From NCBI GenBank assembly GCA_902495545.1, contig CABUXM010000094.1, positions 1 to 7,070 of the forward strand: 7,070 bases of DNA, in the 5' to 3' direction. Each line of letters begins with the position of its first letter. Position 1 is the stretch's first letter. The notes beneath the pieces were generated by a model. That model searched no databases. It was not told the DNA's origin and saw only the letters and a list, made by a program, of their open reading frames with translations. Of the stretch, positions 1 through 5,577 are shown piece by piece. The stretch is from an uncultured Collinsella sp. (lineage in GTDB: Bacteria > Actinomycetota > Coriobacteriia > Coriobacteriales > Coriobacteriaceae). Position numbers and translations under genes: made by a program.

Positions 1-864
1 CCAAAACATCGTCGTAAAGCCCAGGTCATCGGCATGGTCGAGCACCTGCTCGTACTCCTCGCGCGTCACGGCGCGCGCCAGGTCGCCGCCCTGCTCGCGC
101 ATGAGGGCATTGGGCGTGTATTGGTTCATGACCGAGATCGGCACATCGCCCACCGTCTGCCACACCAGGTCCAGCACGCGACACGAATCGTCTGCATGCC
201 CCGGCAGCACCAGGTGGCGCACGATGATGCCGCACTTCATGAGCCCGTCGTCATCCACCAGCTCTCCCCCGCGGCGATCGATCTCGCGCGCCATCTGGGC
301 CAGACCCGACACGGCCACGCGCGGATAGTCCTTAATATGAGAAAGCGACTGCGCAAGCCCGGCATCGGCATATTTAAAGTCGGTGAGCCACACATCGACC
401 AGGTCGCCCAGCGCCGCCACGGCACTCGCGCGCTCATAACCACTCGTGTTGTAGACGATCGGGATGACCAGCCCGCGCGTCCGTGCCGCGGCGATCGCGG
501 CAGGCAACAGGTGCGCATAGTGCGTCGCCGTCACCAAATTGATGTTGTTGGCACCCTGGTCCTGCAGCTCCAGCATAATCTCGACCAGGCGCTCAGGCGA
601 AATCTCAAGGCCATAATTGCCGGTCGAGATCTCGTGGTTCTGGCAGTAGATACATTTAAGCGAGCAGCCGCTAAAGAAGATCGTGCCCGAACCGGCCTCA
701 CCCGAGATAGGCGGCTCCTCCCACATATGAAGCGCCGCGCGGGCCACCCTGAGCGTGTCGTTAGCACCGCATACGCCGCGCGCGCCCTCATCGCGCGCCG
801 CACCGCAACGGCGCGGACACAAATGGCAGGCGGGCGAAAAAAGTTCGGTCAACGACGTCGGCAT
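1..864 (-). CDS. pflX: PflX-family radical SAM protein (3' end outside window)
   Basis: Reading the minus strand from ATG at 864 gives 288 open codons up to the left edge; the stop lies outside. Near the N-terminus is a cysteine cluster, C13-x2-C16-x3-C20 with C32 in a GVCG context. Next comes the family-typical HMWEEPPISG stretch (about 46-55). The radical SAM motif C67-S-L-K-C71-I-Y-C74 follows, which would bind the [4Fe-4S] cluster that cleaves S-adenosylmethionine. This order matches the PflX group (COG1313), relatives of pyruvate formate-lyase activating enzyme whose substrate is generally not established. GGAG lies 9 nt before the ATG. An ATG 8 nt upstream is out of frame and stops after seven codons. 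The family is normally only slightly longer than 288 residues, so little is missing. No glycyl-radical enzyme is visible next to it, so a PFL-activating role is not shown here. Confidence 0.88.
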   Translation of the reverse strand, partial: MPTSLTELFSPACHLCPRRCGAARDEGARGVCGANDTLRVARAALHMWEEPPISGEAGSGTIFFSGCSLKCIYCQNHEISTGNYGLEISPERLVEIMLELQDQGANNINLVTATHYAHLLPAAIAAARTRGLVIPIVYNTSGYERASAVAALGDLVDVWLTDFKYADAGLAQSLSHIKDYPRVAVSGLAQMAREIDRRGGELVDDDGLMKCGIIVRHLVLPGHADDSCRVLDLVWQTVGDVPISVMNQYTPNALMREQGGDLARAVTREEYEQVLDHADDLGFTTMFW

Positions 865-948
865 AAAAACATGCTCCAAAACAACGATTCAGCAGCTCAA
901 ACGTAAAGGGCCAGGCCGCGTAGACGGCTCCGTCCCCAAGGCGCCGTA

Positions 949-977
949 ATCGTCCGACACGATTTTTGTAATGTCAA
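949..977 (-). promoter_or_regulatory. Candidate promoter for the radical SAM gene
   Basis: On the minus strand a perfect TTGACA (977 to 972) is followed after 17 nt by GACGAT (954 to 949), a poor -10 box. It would give a leader of about 75-80 nt before the ATG at 864. The -35 match is exact but the -10 is weak, so this is tentative. No better pair was seen between 865 and 1000. Confidence 0.3.
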
Positions 978-1002
978 GACTGGAATCCACAAAGTGCCGC
1001 TT

Positions 1003-1008
1003 TATGAT
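1003..1008 (+). promoter_or_regulatory. -10 box of the 6S RNA promoter
   Basis: TATGAT (5 of 6 matches to TATAAT) sits so that transcription would begin around 1014-1016, just before the 5' strand of the RNA's closing stem at 1018. The -35 region is weak; TGGAAT at 981-986 is the nearest candidate with a 16-nt spacer. The support comes mostly from its fit with the independently deduced RNA 5' end. Confidence 0.5.
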
Positions 1009-1014
1009 GTAGGT

Positions 1015-1185
1015 ATTCCGCCCCCCGCGGAGCAACTGGGTGAACCGTCGCGTTTATTTAGGGAGCCCACACAGTCGTGCCTAGTACAGGTATCCTTCGT
1101 TGTTAAGGACGCTGGAACAGTCGATGAGGGCACCCACCTGTTTTAGGTGGGTTCATTTTCGTAACGTGGGGGGTGGTTTTCTTTT
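1015..1185 (+). ncRNA. ssrS: 6S RNA (regulator of RNA polymerase holoenzyme)
   Basis: 6S RNA mimics an open promoter and sequesters the housekeeping sigma-factor form of RNA polymerase. I infer it from the fold. The ends 1018-1029 and 1165-1176 pair over 12 continuous base pairs (two G-U). The 3' strand is followed by a U-rich tail (1177-1185), so the closing stem also works as an intrinsic terminator. Inside, 1041-1046 pairs with 1150-1155. Then comes a symmetric bubble of 14 nt on each side (1047-1060 and 1136-1149). Beyond it GGGAGCCC (1061-1068) pairs with GGGCACCC (1128-1135) with one A-A mismatch. The terminal arm includes a hairpin TCCTT/AAGGA (1093-1097, 1105-1109). The 3' bubble strand can fold on itself (ACCT/AGGT), like the collapsed helix known for 6S RNAs. 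Length (about 170 nt) fits. The exact ends are estimates, and no covariance model was run. Confidence 0.75.
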
Positions 1186-1390
1186 GCCGAAAAACACCAT
1201 TACAGTCCATATGGATCCCCGTCGGCATCCCGACAAGCCATCGACAACATCCCAATATCTGGTAAGCGCGTGATTATCGCTGCGTGCAATTACATGCACC
1301 CCCCTTGGTCGAGTATTATGGTTCGGCTATGCCCTTTGCGCATGGCGTTCTTCTGACCTTTTCCTTCGACGCTTGGCGGTTTTTAGATTC
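1186..1390 (+). promoter_or_regulatory. Upstream region of the wecA/tagO-like gene with a candidate -10 box
   Basis: About 200 nt without a gene between the 6S RNA and the transferase start. It contains a small hairpin GTCGG/CCGAC with a CATC loop (1221-1234) and an inverted repeat GTGCA/TGCAC (1284-1288 and 1295-1299). A TATTAT box at 1314-1319 could serve as the -10 of a promoter giving a leader of about 65 nt. No convincing -35 lies 16-18 nt upstream, and the inverted repeat occupies the -35 position. An open frame running through this stretch in another register reads as a shadow and is not called. Confidence 0.3.
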
Positions 1391-2590
1391 ATGGCTTCAT
1401 CCCCGAGCTACATACCGTACCTATGCGTGGCAGCGGCGGCCTTTATCACGACCTTCCTCGCGGTGCCCCTGGTCAAGCGCTTGGCAATTAAGCTCGATGC
1501 CGTCGACTATCCTTCTAAGCGCCGCATCAACACCAAGCCCATCCCGCGTTTGGGCGGAACGGCGGTGTTTTTGGGCCTGGTCGTTGCCTGCATTGTGCAA
1601 ATCCTAGGCACCTGGCACCTAGGCTGGCCACCCGTCCTGGTGCCGCACCCGCGCCTTCACATTAGCTATCCCATGCTGGCGCTCTCCTTTACCGTCATCT
1701 TTGCGACCGGCGCTATCGACGACGTCTTCCAGCTCAAGCCCAAGCAAAAGCTGGCCGGACAGGTCCTCGCCGCGCTTATCGCCTGTATCGGCGGCCTGCG
1801 GATCGGCGTCATCGTCAACCCGTTTGCCCCCGGCGAAATCACGCTCGGATGGCTCGCCTACCCCATCACCGTAATCTATCTGGTGGCATTCACCAACATC
1901 ATTAACCTCATCGACGGCCTCGACGGCTTGGCCACGGGCATCTGCGGCATCGCATCGTTCACCATGTTTTCGATGGCTGTTCTCTCGGGCCGCATCGACG
2001 CCGCCGCGCTCTCCATTGCGCTCTTTGGCGCCTGTCTGGCCTTTTTGCGCTACAACTTCAACCCCGCAAGCATCTTCTTGGGCGACTCGGGGTCGCTGCT
2101 TCTGGGCTTTGCACTGGGCTCCATCTCGCTGCTCAACGTGAGCCGCACCGCCGCGCTCACCTCGCTTATCATCCCGCTCATCGTTGCCGGCGTGCCCATC
2201 ATCGACACGTTTAGCGCCATCGTGCGCCGCAGGCGCGCCCACATTAGCATCGGGCAGGCCGACAAGGGCCACATCCACCACCGCCTAATCCAAGAAGGCT
2301 ACAACCAAAAACAGGCCGTGCTGCTCATCTATGCCTGGTGCATCATGCTTTCGGCCGGCGCCGCCGCGATTAACCAGGTCGAGGTGCCCATGCGTGTGCT
2401 CATCTTTACCGTGCTCGCCATTGGCTCGGCGGCCTTTGCCAAACATCTGCATCTGTTTGAGCCCGTGCTGCGCCACCATTACAACAAGCGCACGCACGAG
2501 GACGAGCTCGTCACCCCCGACGACCCCGCCTTTAAGCAGGAGGAGCAGGCAGCCGAGGAGCGCAAAGAAGAGCGCCACCACAAGCTCTAG
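1391..2590 (+). CDS. WecA/TagO-type undecaprenyl-phosphate N-acetylhexosamine-1-phosphate transferase
   Basis: Integral membrane enzyme of the polyprenyl-phosphate glycosyl-1-phosphate transferase family (MraY, WecA, TagO). It moves a sugar 1-phosphate, typically GlcNAc-1-P, from UDP-sugar onto undecaprenyl phosphate to start a cell-envelope glycan. Family motifs appear in order in the 399-residue product: KPIPRLGG (49-56), the catalytic D110-D111 before the KLAGQ segment (120-124), NxxNLIDGLDGLA (169-181), FLGDSGS (229-235), and the cytoplasmic histidine motif ADKGHIHHRLI (290-300). About ten hydrophobic segments surround them. HIHHR favours WecA/TagO over MraY. The last 35 or so residues are a hydrophilic, highly charged tail. 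The start at ATG 1391 has no clear ribosome binding site; a TTG at 1373 in the same frame is an alternative adding six residues. Which glycan it serves (teichoic acid, arabinogalactan-like or capsule) cannot be told from here. Confidence 0.92.
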   Translation: MASSPSYIPYLCVAAAAFITTFLAVPLVKRLAIKLDAVDYPSKRRINTKPIPRLGGTAVFLGLVVACIVQILGTWHLGWPPVLVPHPRLHISYPMLALSFTVIFATGAIDDVFQLKPKQKLAGQVLAALIACIGGLRIGVIVNPFAPGEITLGWLAYPITVIYLVAFTNIINLIDGLDGLATGICGIASFTMFSMAVLSGRIDAAALSIALFGACLAFLRYNFNPASIFLGDSGSLLLGFALGSISLLNVSRTAALTSLIIPLIVAGVPIIDTFSAIVRRRRAHISIGQADKGHIHHRLIQEGYNQKQAVLLIYAWCIMLSAGAAAINQVEVPMRVLIFTVLAIGSAAFAKHLHLFEPVLRHHYNKRTHEDELVTPDDPAFKQEEQAAEERKEERHHKL

Positions 2591-2723
2591 GGCAAGCTGC
2601 CGAGGATGTGCCAAGGCACCGTTAGCCAAGCGCGGCCGCGCCGCACCCATCGCACATACCGCACCACGCGCGTCCCTCTCCCGCCCCTCGCCTACTTACG
2701 CACCGCCCCTCCAATAAACGCGT

Positions 2724-2729
2724 TATCAT
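2724..2729 (+). promoter_or_regulatory. Candidate -10 box for trpS
   Basis: TATCAT (5 of 6 matches to TATAAT) lies 31 nt before the trpS ATG, giving a leader of about 25 nt. The -35 region is not recognisable in the C-rich stretch upstream. The gap 2591-2760 between the transferase and trpS shows no terminator with a T-run, so read-through from the upstream gene is also possible. Confidence 0.3.
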
Positions 2730-2760
2730 CTTGACCCATGAACATACGTTAGGAGCAATC

Positions 2761-3810
2761 ATGCCAAACGAGAACAGCTACGAAGTCGCGCTGCAAAAGA
2801 GCAACGCCATTCGCGAGGGCCTGGCCAAGACGCCCGAGAAGTTCACCATGCTCACCGGCGACCGCCCCACCGGCCGTCTGCACCTGGGCCACTACTTCGG
2901 CACCCTCAAGGGCCGTGTTGAGCTGCAGAACATGGGCGCCAAGACCAACGTGCTCATCGCCGACTACCAGGTCATCACTGACCGCGACACGACCGAGCAC
3001 ATCCAGGACAACGTGTACAACATGGTCATGGACTACCTTGCCTGCGGTATCGACCCCGACAAGACCATGATCTACGCGCACTCCGCCGTGCCCGCCGCCA
3101 ACCAGCTCATGCTGCCGTTCCTGTCGCTGGTGTCCGAGGCCGAGCTGGCGCGCAACCCCACCGTCAAGGCCGAGATGGAGGCCTCGGGCCACGAGCTTAC
3201 CGGCCTTCTGCTCACCTACCCGGTGCATCAGGCCTGCGACATCCTGTTCTGCAAGGGCAACGTGGTGCCCGTCGGTCGCGACCAGCTGCCGCACATCGAG
3301 CTTACCCGCACCATCGCTCGCCGCTTTAACAACCGCTACGGCAAGGTGTTCCCCGAGGTCGACGCGTTGCTGTCCGAGACCCCGCTGCTGCCGGGCCTGG
3401 ACGGTCGCAAGATGAGCAAGAGCTACGGCAACGCCATCAACATCTCGATGACCGCCGAGGAGACGGCCAAGCGCATCAAGAAGAGCCAGACTGACTCCAA
3501 GCGCATGATCACGTTCGATCCCGAGAACCGCCCCGGCGTGTCTGGCCTGCTTTCGACAGCCGCCATCTGCACCGGCCGATCCGAGGTCGAGATTGCCGAG
3601 GAGATTGGCATGGGCGGCTCCGGCCAGCTCAAGAAGTACGTGACCGAGGCCGTCAACGAGTACTTCGCACCTATCCGCGAGCGTCGCCAGCGCTACGAGA
3701 ACGATCTGGATTACGTGAAGGACGTGCTGCACGAGGGCAACCGTCGCGCCAACGAGATCGCCGAGCAGACCCTGGCAGAGGTTCAGGACGCCATGGGTAT
3801 GGTGTACTAG
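2761..3810 (+). CDS. trpS: Tryptophanyl-tRNA synthetase
   Basis: Class I aminoacyl-tRNA synthetase that charges tRNA-Trp with tryptophan in the cytoplasm. The 349-residue product has the HIGH-like motif within RPTGRLHLGH (35-44), the substrate-pocket segment ADYQVITDR (about 67-75), the VPVGRDQ loop (169-175) found in TrpRS, and a KMSKS signature (217-221, preceded by GRK). Its length is close to the usual 330-350. The start is ATG 2761, preceded by AGGAG six nt upstream; an in-frame TTG at 2731 has no comparable site. Codon choice is strongly biased to C- and G-ending codons, as expected for a highly expressed gene. No T-box leader was found in front of it: the space between the candidate -10 and the ATG is about 30 nt. 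An intrinsic terminator follows 35 nt after the stop. Confidence 0.96.
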   Translation: MPNENSYEVALQKSNAIREGLAKTPEKFTMLTGDRPTGRLHLGHYFGTLKGRVELQNMGAKTNVLIADYQVITDRDTTEHIQDNVYNMVMDYLACGIDPDKTMIYAHSAVPAANQLMLPFLSLVSEAELARNPTVKAEMEASGHELTGLLLTYPVHQACDILFCKGNVVPVGRDQLPHIELTRTIARRFNNRYGKVFPEVDALLSETPLLPGLDGRKMSKSYGNAINISMTAEETAKRIKKSQTDSKRMITFDPENRPGVSGLLSTAAICTGRSEVEIAEEIGMGGSGQLKKYVTEAVNEYFAPIRERRQRYENDLDYVKDVLHEGNRRANEIAEQTLAEVQDAMGMVY

Positions 3811-3845
3811 ACCGATCTGCTGGCTTGAGCTTTCGATTGCTATAG

Positions 3846-3873
3846 GGCGGGCGCTACGGCGTCCGCCTTTTTT
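3846..3873 (+). terminator. Intrinsic terminator of trpS
   Basis: A nine-base-pair stem (3846-3854 with 3859-3867, one G-U) closed by a TACG tetraloop is followed directly by six T residues. It lies 35 nt after the trpS stop. A second hairpin, GGAGCCG/CGGCTCC (3874-3880, 3889-3895), follows immediately, but it has no T-run on either strand and is not itself a terminator. Confidence 0.9.
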
Positions 3874-4146
3874 GGAGCCGGACCGCTTCGGCTCCGTCCA
3901 TCGCACTCCCCCGACAAACAGGAACAGGCCCGCTGGCAGATAGTTGCCAGCGGGCCTGTTCCCGAAGTACACCGTTGAATCGCACAGAGGGGAGGGATGC
4001 GAATCAAACTCAACAGGGCAGGCTTTTTCATCGCCTATTGCCTGCTCCGTTGCTGAAACCAATATAGTTCACCGTGGTTTACTTTGTAGCCTCAAGATGC
4101 GCCGCCATACCTTCTCCATAAGTTAGCTCCGGTAAACCTGCAACGG
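3874..4146. other. Gene-poor, highly structured intergenic region
   Basis: I see no gene I would defend here, but much secondary structure. In order: GGAGCCG/CGGCTCC hairpin (3874-3895); perfect 18-bp inverted repeat (3921-3962, listed separately); an imperfect stem (3974-3984 with 3998-4009) whose 13-nt loop is purine-rich and resembles a Shine-Dalgarno sequence on the plus strand; a GCAGGC/GCCTGC-type inverted repeat around 4017-4053; and CCGTTGC/GCAACGG at about 4047-4053 and 4140-4146, enclosing an AAACC/GGTTT pair. Both strands carry open frames of about 60 codons. The minus one (4031 to 3840) encodes a cysteine-rich peptide starting MKKPALLSLIRIPP, but it runs through the 18-bp palindrome and into the trpS terminator, so coding is doubtful. 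Possible explanations are a small RNA, a multicopy intergenic element, or a decayed sequence. Confidence 0.5.
3921..3962. repeat. Perfect 18-bp inverted repeat (long hairpin)
   Basis: GGAACAGGCCCGCTGGCA (3921-3938) and its exact reverse complement (3945-3962) flank a 6-nt spacer GATAGT. On the plus strand nothing T-rich follows. On the minus strand the hairpin is followed by TGTTTGT, a weak U-tract, so it could terminate a minus-strand transcript coming from 3963-4146. It is unrelated in sequence to the CCACCACAAAGG palindromes. Confidence 0.85.
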
Positions 4147-4187
4147 AAAACCACCACAAAGGGGACAGGCACCTTTGTGGTGGTTTT
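4147..4187 (-). repeat. CCACCACAAAGG palindrome, copy A; likely terminator of the alkyltransferase gene
   Basis: Arms AAAACCACCACAAAGG (4147-4162) and CCTTTGTGGTGGTTTT (4172-4187) are perfectly complementary over 16 bp around the 9-nt loop GGACAGGCA. It begins 16 nt past the stop of the minus-strand alkyltransferase gene and ends with four T on that strand, so it can terminate it. It also ends in TTTT on the plus strand and could work in both directions. Loop orientation is the same as copy C and opposite to copy B. Confidence 0.85.
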
Positions 4188-4203
4188 GACCACGGCAGAG
4201 CTG

Positions 4204-4524
4204 TTAGAGTCCGGCAGGCCAGCGACAGGCGGCCAGATCAACATGCATGGGGTCGGTAAACGTCACGCCCTCCCCCAGCAGAAGCTCACGTTGAGCATCG
4301 GGGCCGCCAAAGGCAAAGCCCTCACAGATACGGCCGTCGGCAAACACCACGCGGTGACAGGGAATCTCGCCGGGGCGCGGATTACTATGCAGGGCATACC
4401 CCACGTACCGCGCACTCCGCGGACGACCGGCGAGCAGCGCCACCTGACCGTAGGTGGCGACCATCCCCTCGGGAATCTGCTCGACCACCTCGTACACCCG
4501 TTCAAAAAAGCCCTCAGATGCCAT
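4204..4524 (-). CDS. Small MGMT/Atl-family DNA alkyltransferase-like protein
   Basis: The 106-residue product is essentially a lone C-terminal O6-alkylguanine-DNA alkyltransferase domain. It has a helix-turn-helix-like DNA-binding stretch with GMVATYGQVALLAGRPRSARYVG (split here around residues 20-42) and the active-site motif IPCHRVV with Cys56. This is the size and layout of the COG3695 (Atl1/YbaZ) group. Many members of that group carry Trp in place of the Cys and only flag alkylated guanines for nucleotide excision repair. Here the Cys is kept, so true alkyl transfer is possible. The start at ATG 4524 is preceded by GGGAG at 6 nt spacing; an earlier in-frame GTG at 4563 lies inside repeat copy B and is unlikely. 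Only 29 nt separate that palindrome from the start. Copy A follows as terminator. Confidence 0.88.
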   Translation of the reverse strand: MASEGFFERVYEVVEQIPEGMVATYGQVALLAGRPRSARYVGYALHSNPRPGEIPCHRVVFADGRICEGFAFGGPDAQRELLLGEGVTFTDPMHVDLAACRWPAGL

Positions 4525-4553
4525 TGCTCGCTCCCTTCCACCCGGAAAAGCAT

Positions 4554-4593
4554 AAACCACCACAAAGGTACCTGTCCCCTTTGTGGTGGTTTT
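4554..4593 (-). repeat. CCACCACAAAGG palindrome, copy B; between degV-like gene and alkyltransferase gene
   Basis: Arms AAACCACCACAAAGG (4554-4568) and its complement (4579-4593 region, 15 bp plus one extra T) surround TACCTGTCC. That is the reverse complement of the loop in copies A and C with one base changed, so this copy is inverted relative to them. It starts 10 nt after the stop of the degV-like gene and would terminate it. On the minus strand it is followed by TTTATGC, a shorter U-tract than in the other copies. It fills most of the gap ahead of the next gene. Confidence 0.85.
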
Positions 4594-4603
4594 GACCGGA
4601 AAG

Positions 4604-5458
4604 CTAGTTGGCGGGGCGGAAGAAGGCTACGGCTACAGCGCCGGGGCCCACGTGGGTGCCGATGGTGGCGCCGATAGTGTGGATGGGCAGCTCACCCTCG
4701 GCATGGCCGGCCCACAACGCGGCACTGTCCTCGATATACTTCTTGAGCACCGCATCCGAAAGACCCGTATAGCCGAGCGCCAGCGGCATGGAAAAGTCGA
4801 TGCCGCCCGCCTTTTCGACCTTTTGGTTCAGCAGGTTGCGGCCGTTCTTGGAACCGCGCGCCTTGCCCAGCTGCACGATCAGACCGTCCTCGACAGCCAC
4901 CACAGGCTTTACGTTGAGCAGCGTGCCCACGGCGCCGGCCGCAGCAGACAGACGACCGCCGCGCACCAAGTACTCCAGCGTCTCGAGCAGACCGATAACC
5001 ACCACACGGTCGCGCACGGCCTCGACGGCCGCCGCGATCTGGGCCGCGCTACGGCCCTCGTCCACCAAGCGCAGCGCATACTCGACCAGCACGCGCTCGC
5101 CCAGGGTGACGTTGTTGCTATCTACCACGAACACGTCGCCGCCCGGCGCCTCGGCAAGTGCGGTACGGGCACTCTGATTGGTGCCCGAAAGCTTGGCGCC
5201 AACGGTAATAATCACTGCCTCGTCGCCGGCCTCACGCGCCTCGGCAATAGCCTGCGAAAACGCGTACGGGTTGACCTGGCCGGTCTTGGGCAGCTCATCG
5301 CGCTCCACGAGCATCTCGTAAAAGCGCTGGTGATCGATGTCGACGCCATCCATGTACGCATCGGTGCCAAAAGTGACGGACAGCGGCAGAACACGCAGAG
5401 CGGGGTGCTCAGCCGGCGACATATCGCTCGCGGAATCGGTAATAATACGAATGGACAT
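4604..5458 (-). CDS. DegV-family (FakB-like) fatty-acid-binding protein
   Basis: Cytoplasmic fatty-acid-binding protein. In characterised relatives (FakB) it presents a bound fatty acid to the kinase FakA, making acyl-phosphate for phospholipid synthesis. The 284-residue product carries the DegV landmarks: ITDSASD (6-12), LSGTNQSA (90-97) whose Ser/Thr residues correspond to ligand-head-group contacts, LEYLVRGGRLS (161-171), and IGATIGTHVGPGA (262-274) with the conserved His and Gly residues. Length is normal (about 280-290). The start is ATG 5458, preceded by AAAGGA at 6 nt; upstream in-frame codons back to 5563 lack a site and do not resemble the family. No FakA kinase gene is in the window, and several DegV paralogues per genome are usual. 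It follows the MarR gene by 119 nt, so it may be co-transcribed or MarR-controlled; this is inference. Confidence 0.93.
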   Translation of the reverse strand: MSIRIITDSASDMSPAEHPALRVLPLSVTFGTDAYMDGVDIDHQRFYEMLVERDELPKTGQVNPYAFSQAIAEAREAGDEAVIITVGAKLSGTNQSARTALAEAPGGDVFVVDSNNVTLGERVLVEYALRLVDEGRSAAQIAAAVEAVRDRVVVIGLLETLEYLVRGGRLSAAAGAVGTLLNVKPVVAVEDGLIVQLGKARGSKNGRNLLNQKVEKAGGIDFSMPLALGYTGLSDAVLKKYIEDSAALWAGHAEGELPIHTIGATIGTHVGPGAVAVAFFRPAN

Positions 5459-5577
5459 AGCGAATCCTTTCTTTCGCGGACCTCTCGCGGGGAATTTTGA
5501 CAGCAATGCCCCGGCACGGCATACGCACTCAAACGGGACTATGCAGTTGTTAATTGGAAGCAAATGCCTTGGCGGCC

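Noticed and set aside
34..906. Plus-strand open frame of 290 codons at the left edge
   Set aside because: It is the antisense shadow of the radical SAM gene. The minus-strand reading has cysteine motifs and family signatures, whereas this one is Arg/His-rich and unlike any family.
1041..1060. GGGTGAACCG sequence resembling the T-box motif AGGGTGGNACCGCG
   Set aside because: It lacks the conserved core and the downstream partner. The bases are explained by a stem and bubble of the 6S fold, and the next gene is not a synthetase or amino acid gene.
1132..1160. CCCACCT/AGGTGGG hairpin followed by a T-rich stretch, as a stand-alone terminator
   Set aside because: It lies inside the 6S RNA, where the inner half forms the 3' bubble strand. 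The U-tract is interrupted, and the better terminator is the closing stem at 1165-1185.
1284..1607. Plus-strand open frame of 107 codons overlapping the start of the transferase gene
   Set aside because: It is out of frame with the clearly homologous transferase and has no recognisable protein features.
3974..4012. Possible tRNA fragment or attachment site (TTTGATTCGCATC on the minus strand)
   Set aside because: The would-be T-arm sides are not complementary and no acceptor, D or anticodon arm could be drawn. No duplicated att core or integrase is present.
2749..4062. Minus-strand open frame of 437 codons over trpS
   Set aside because: Antisense shadow of trpS produced by its strong GC-biased third positions; the composition is a repetitive Val/Gly/Leu/His pattern.
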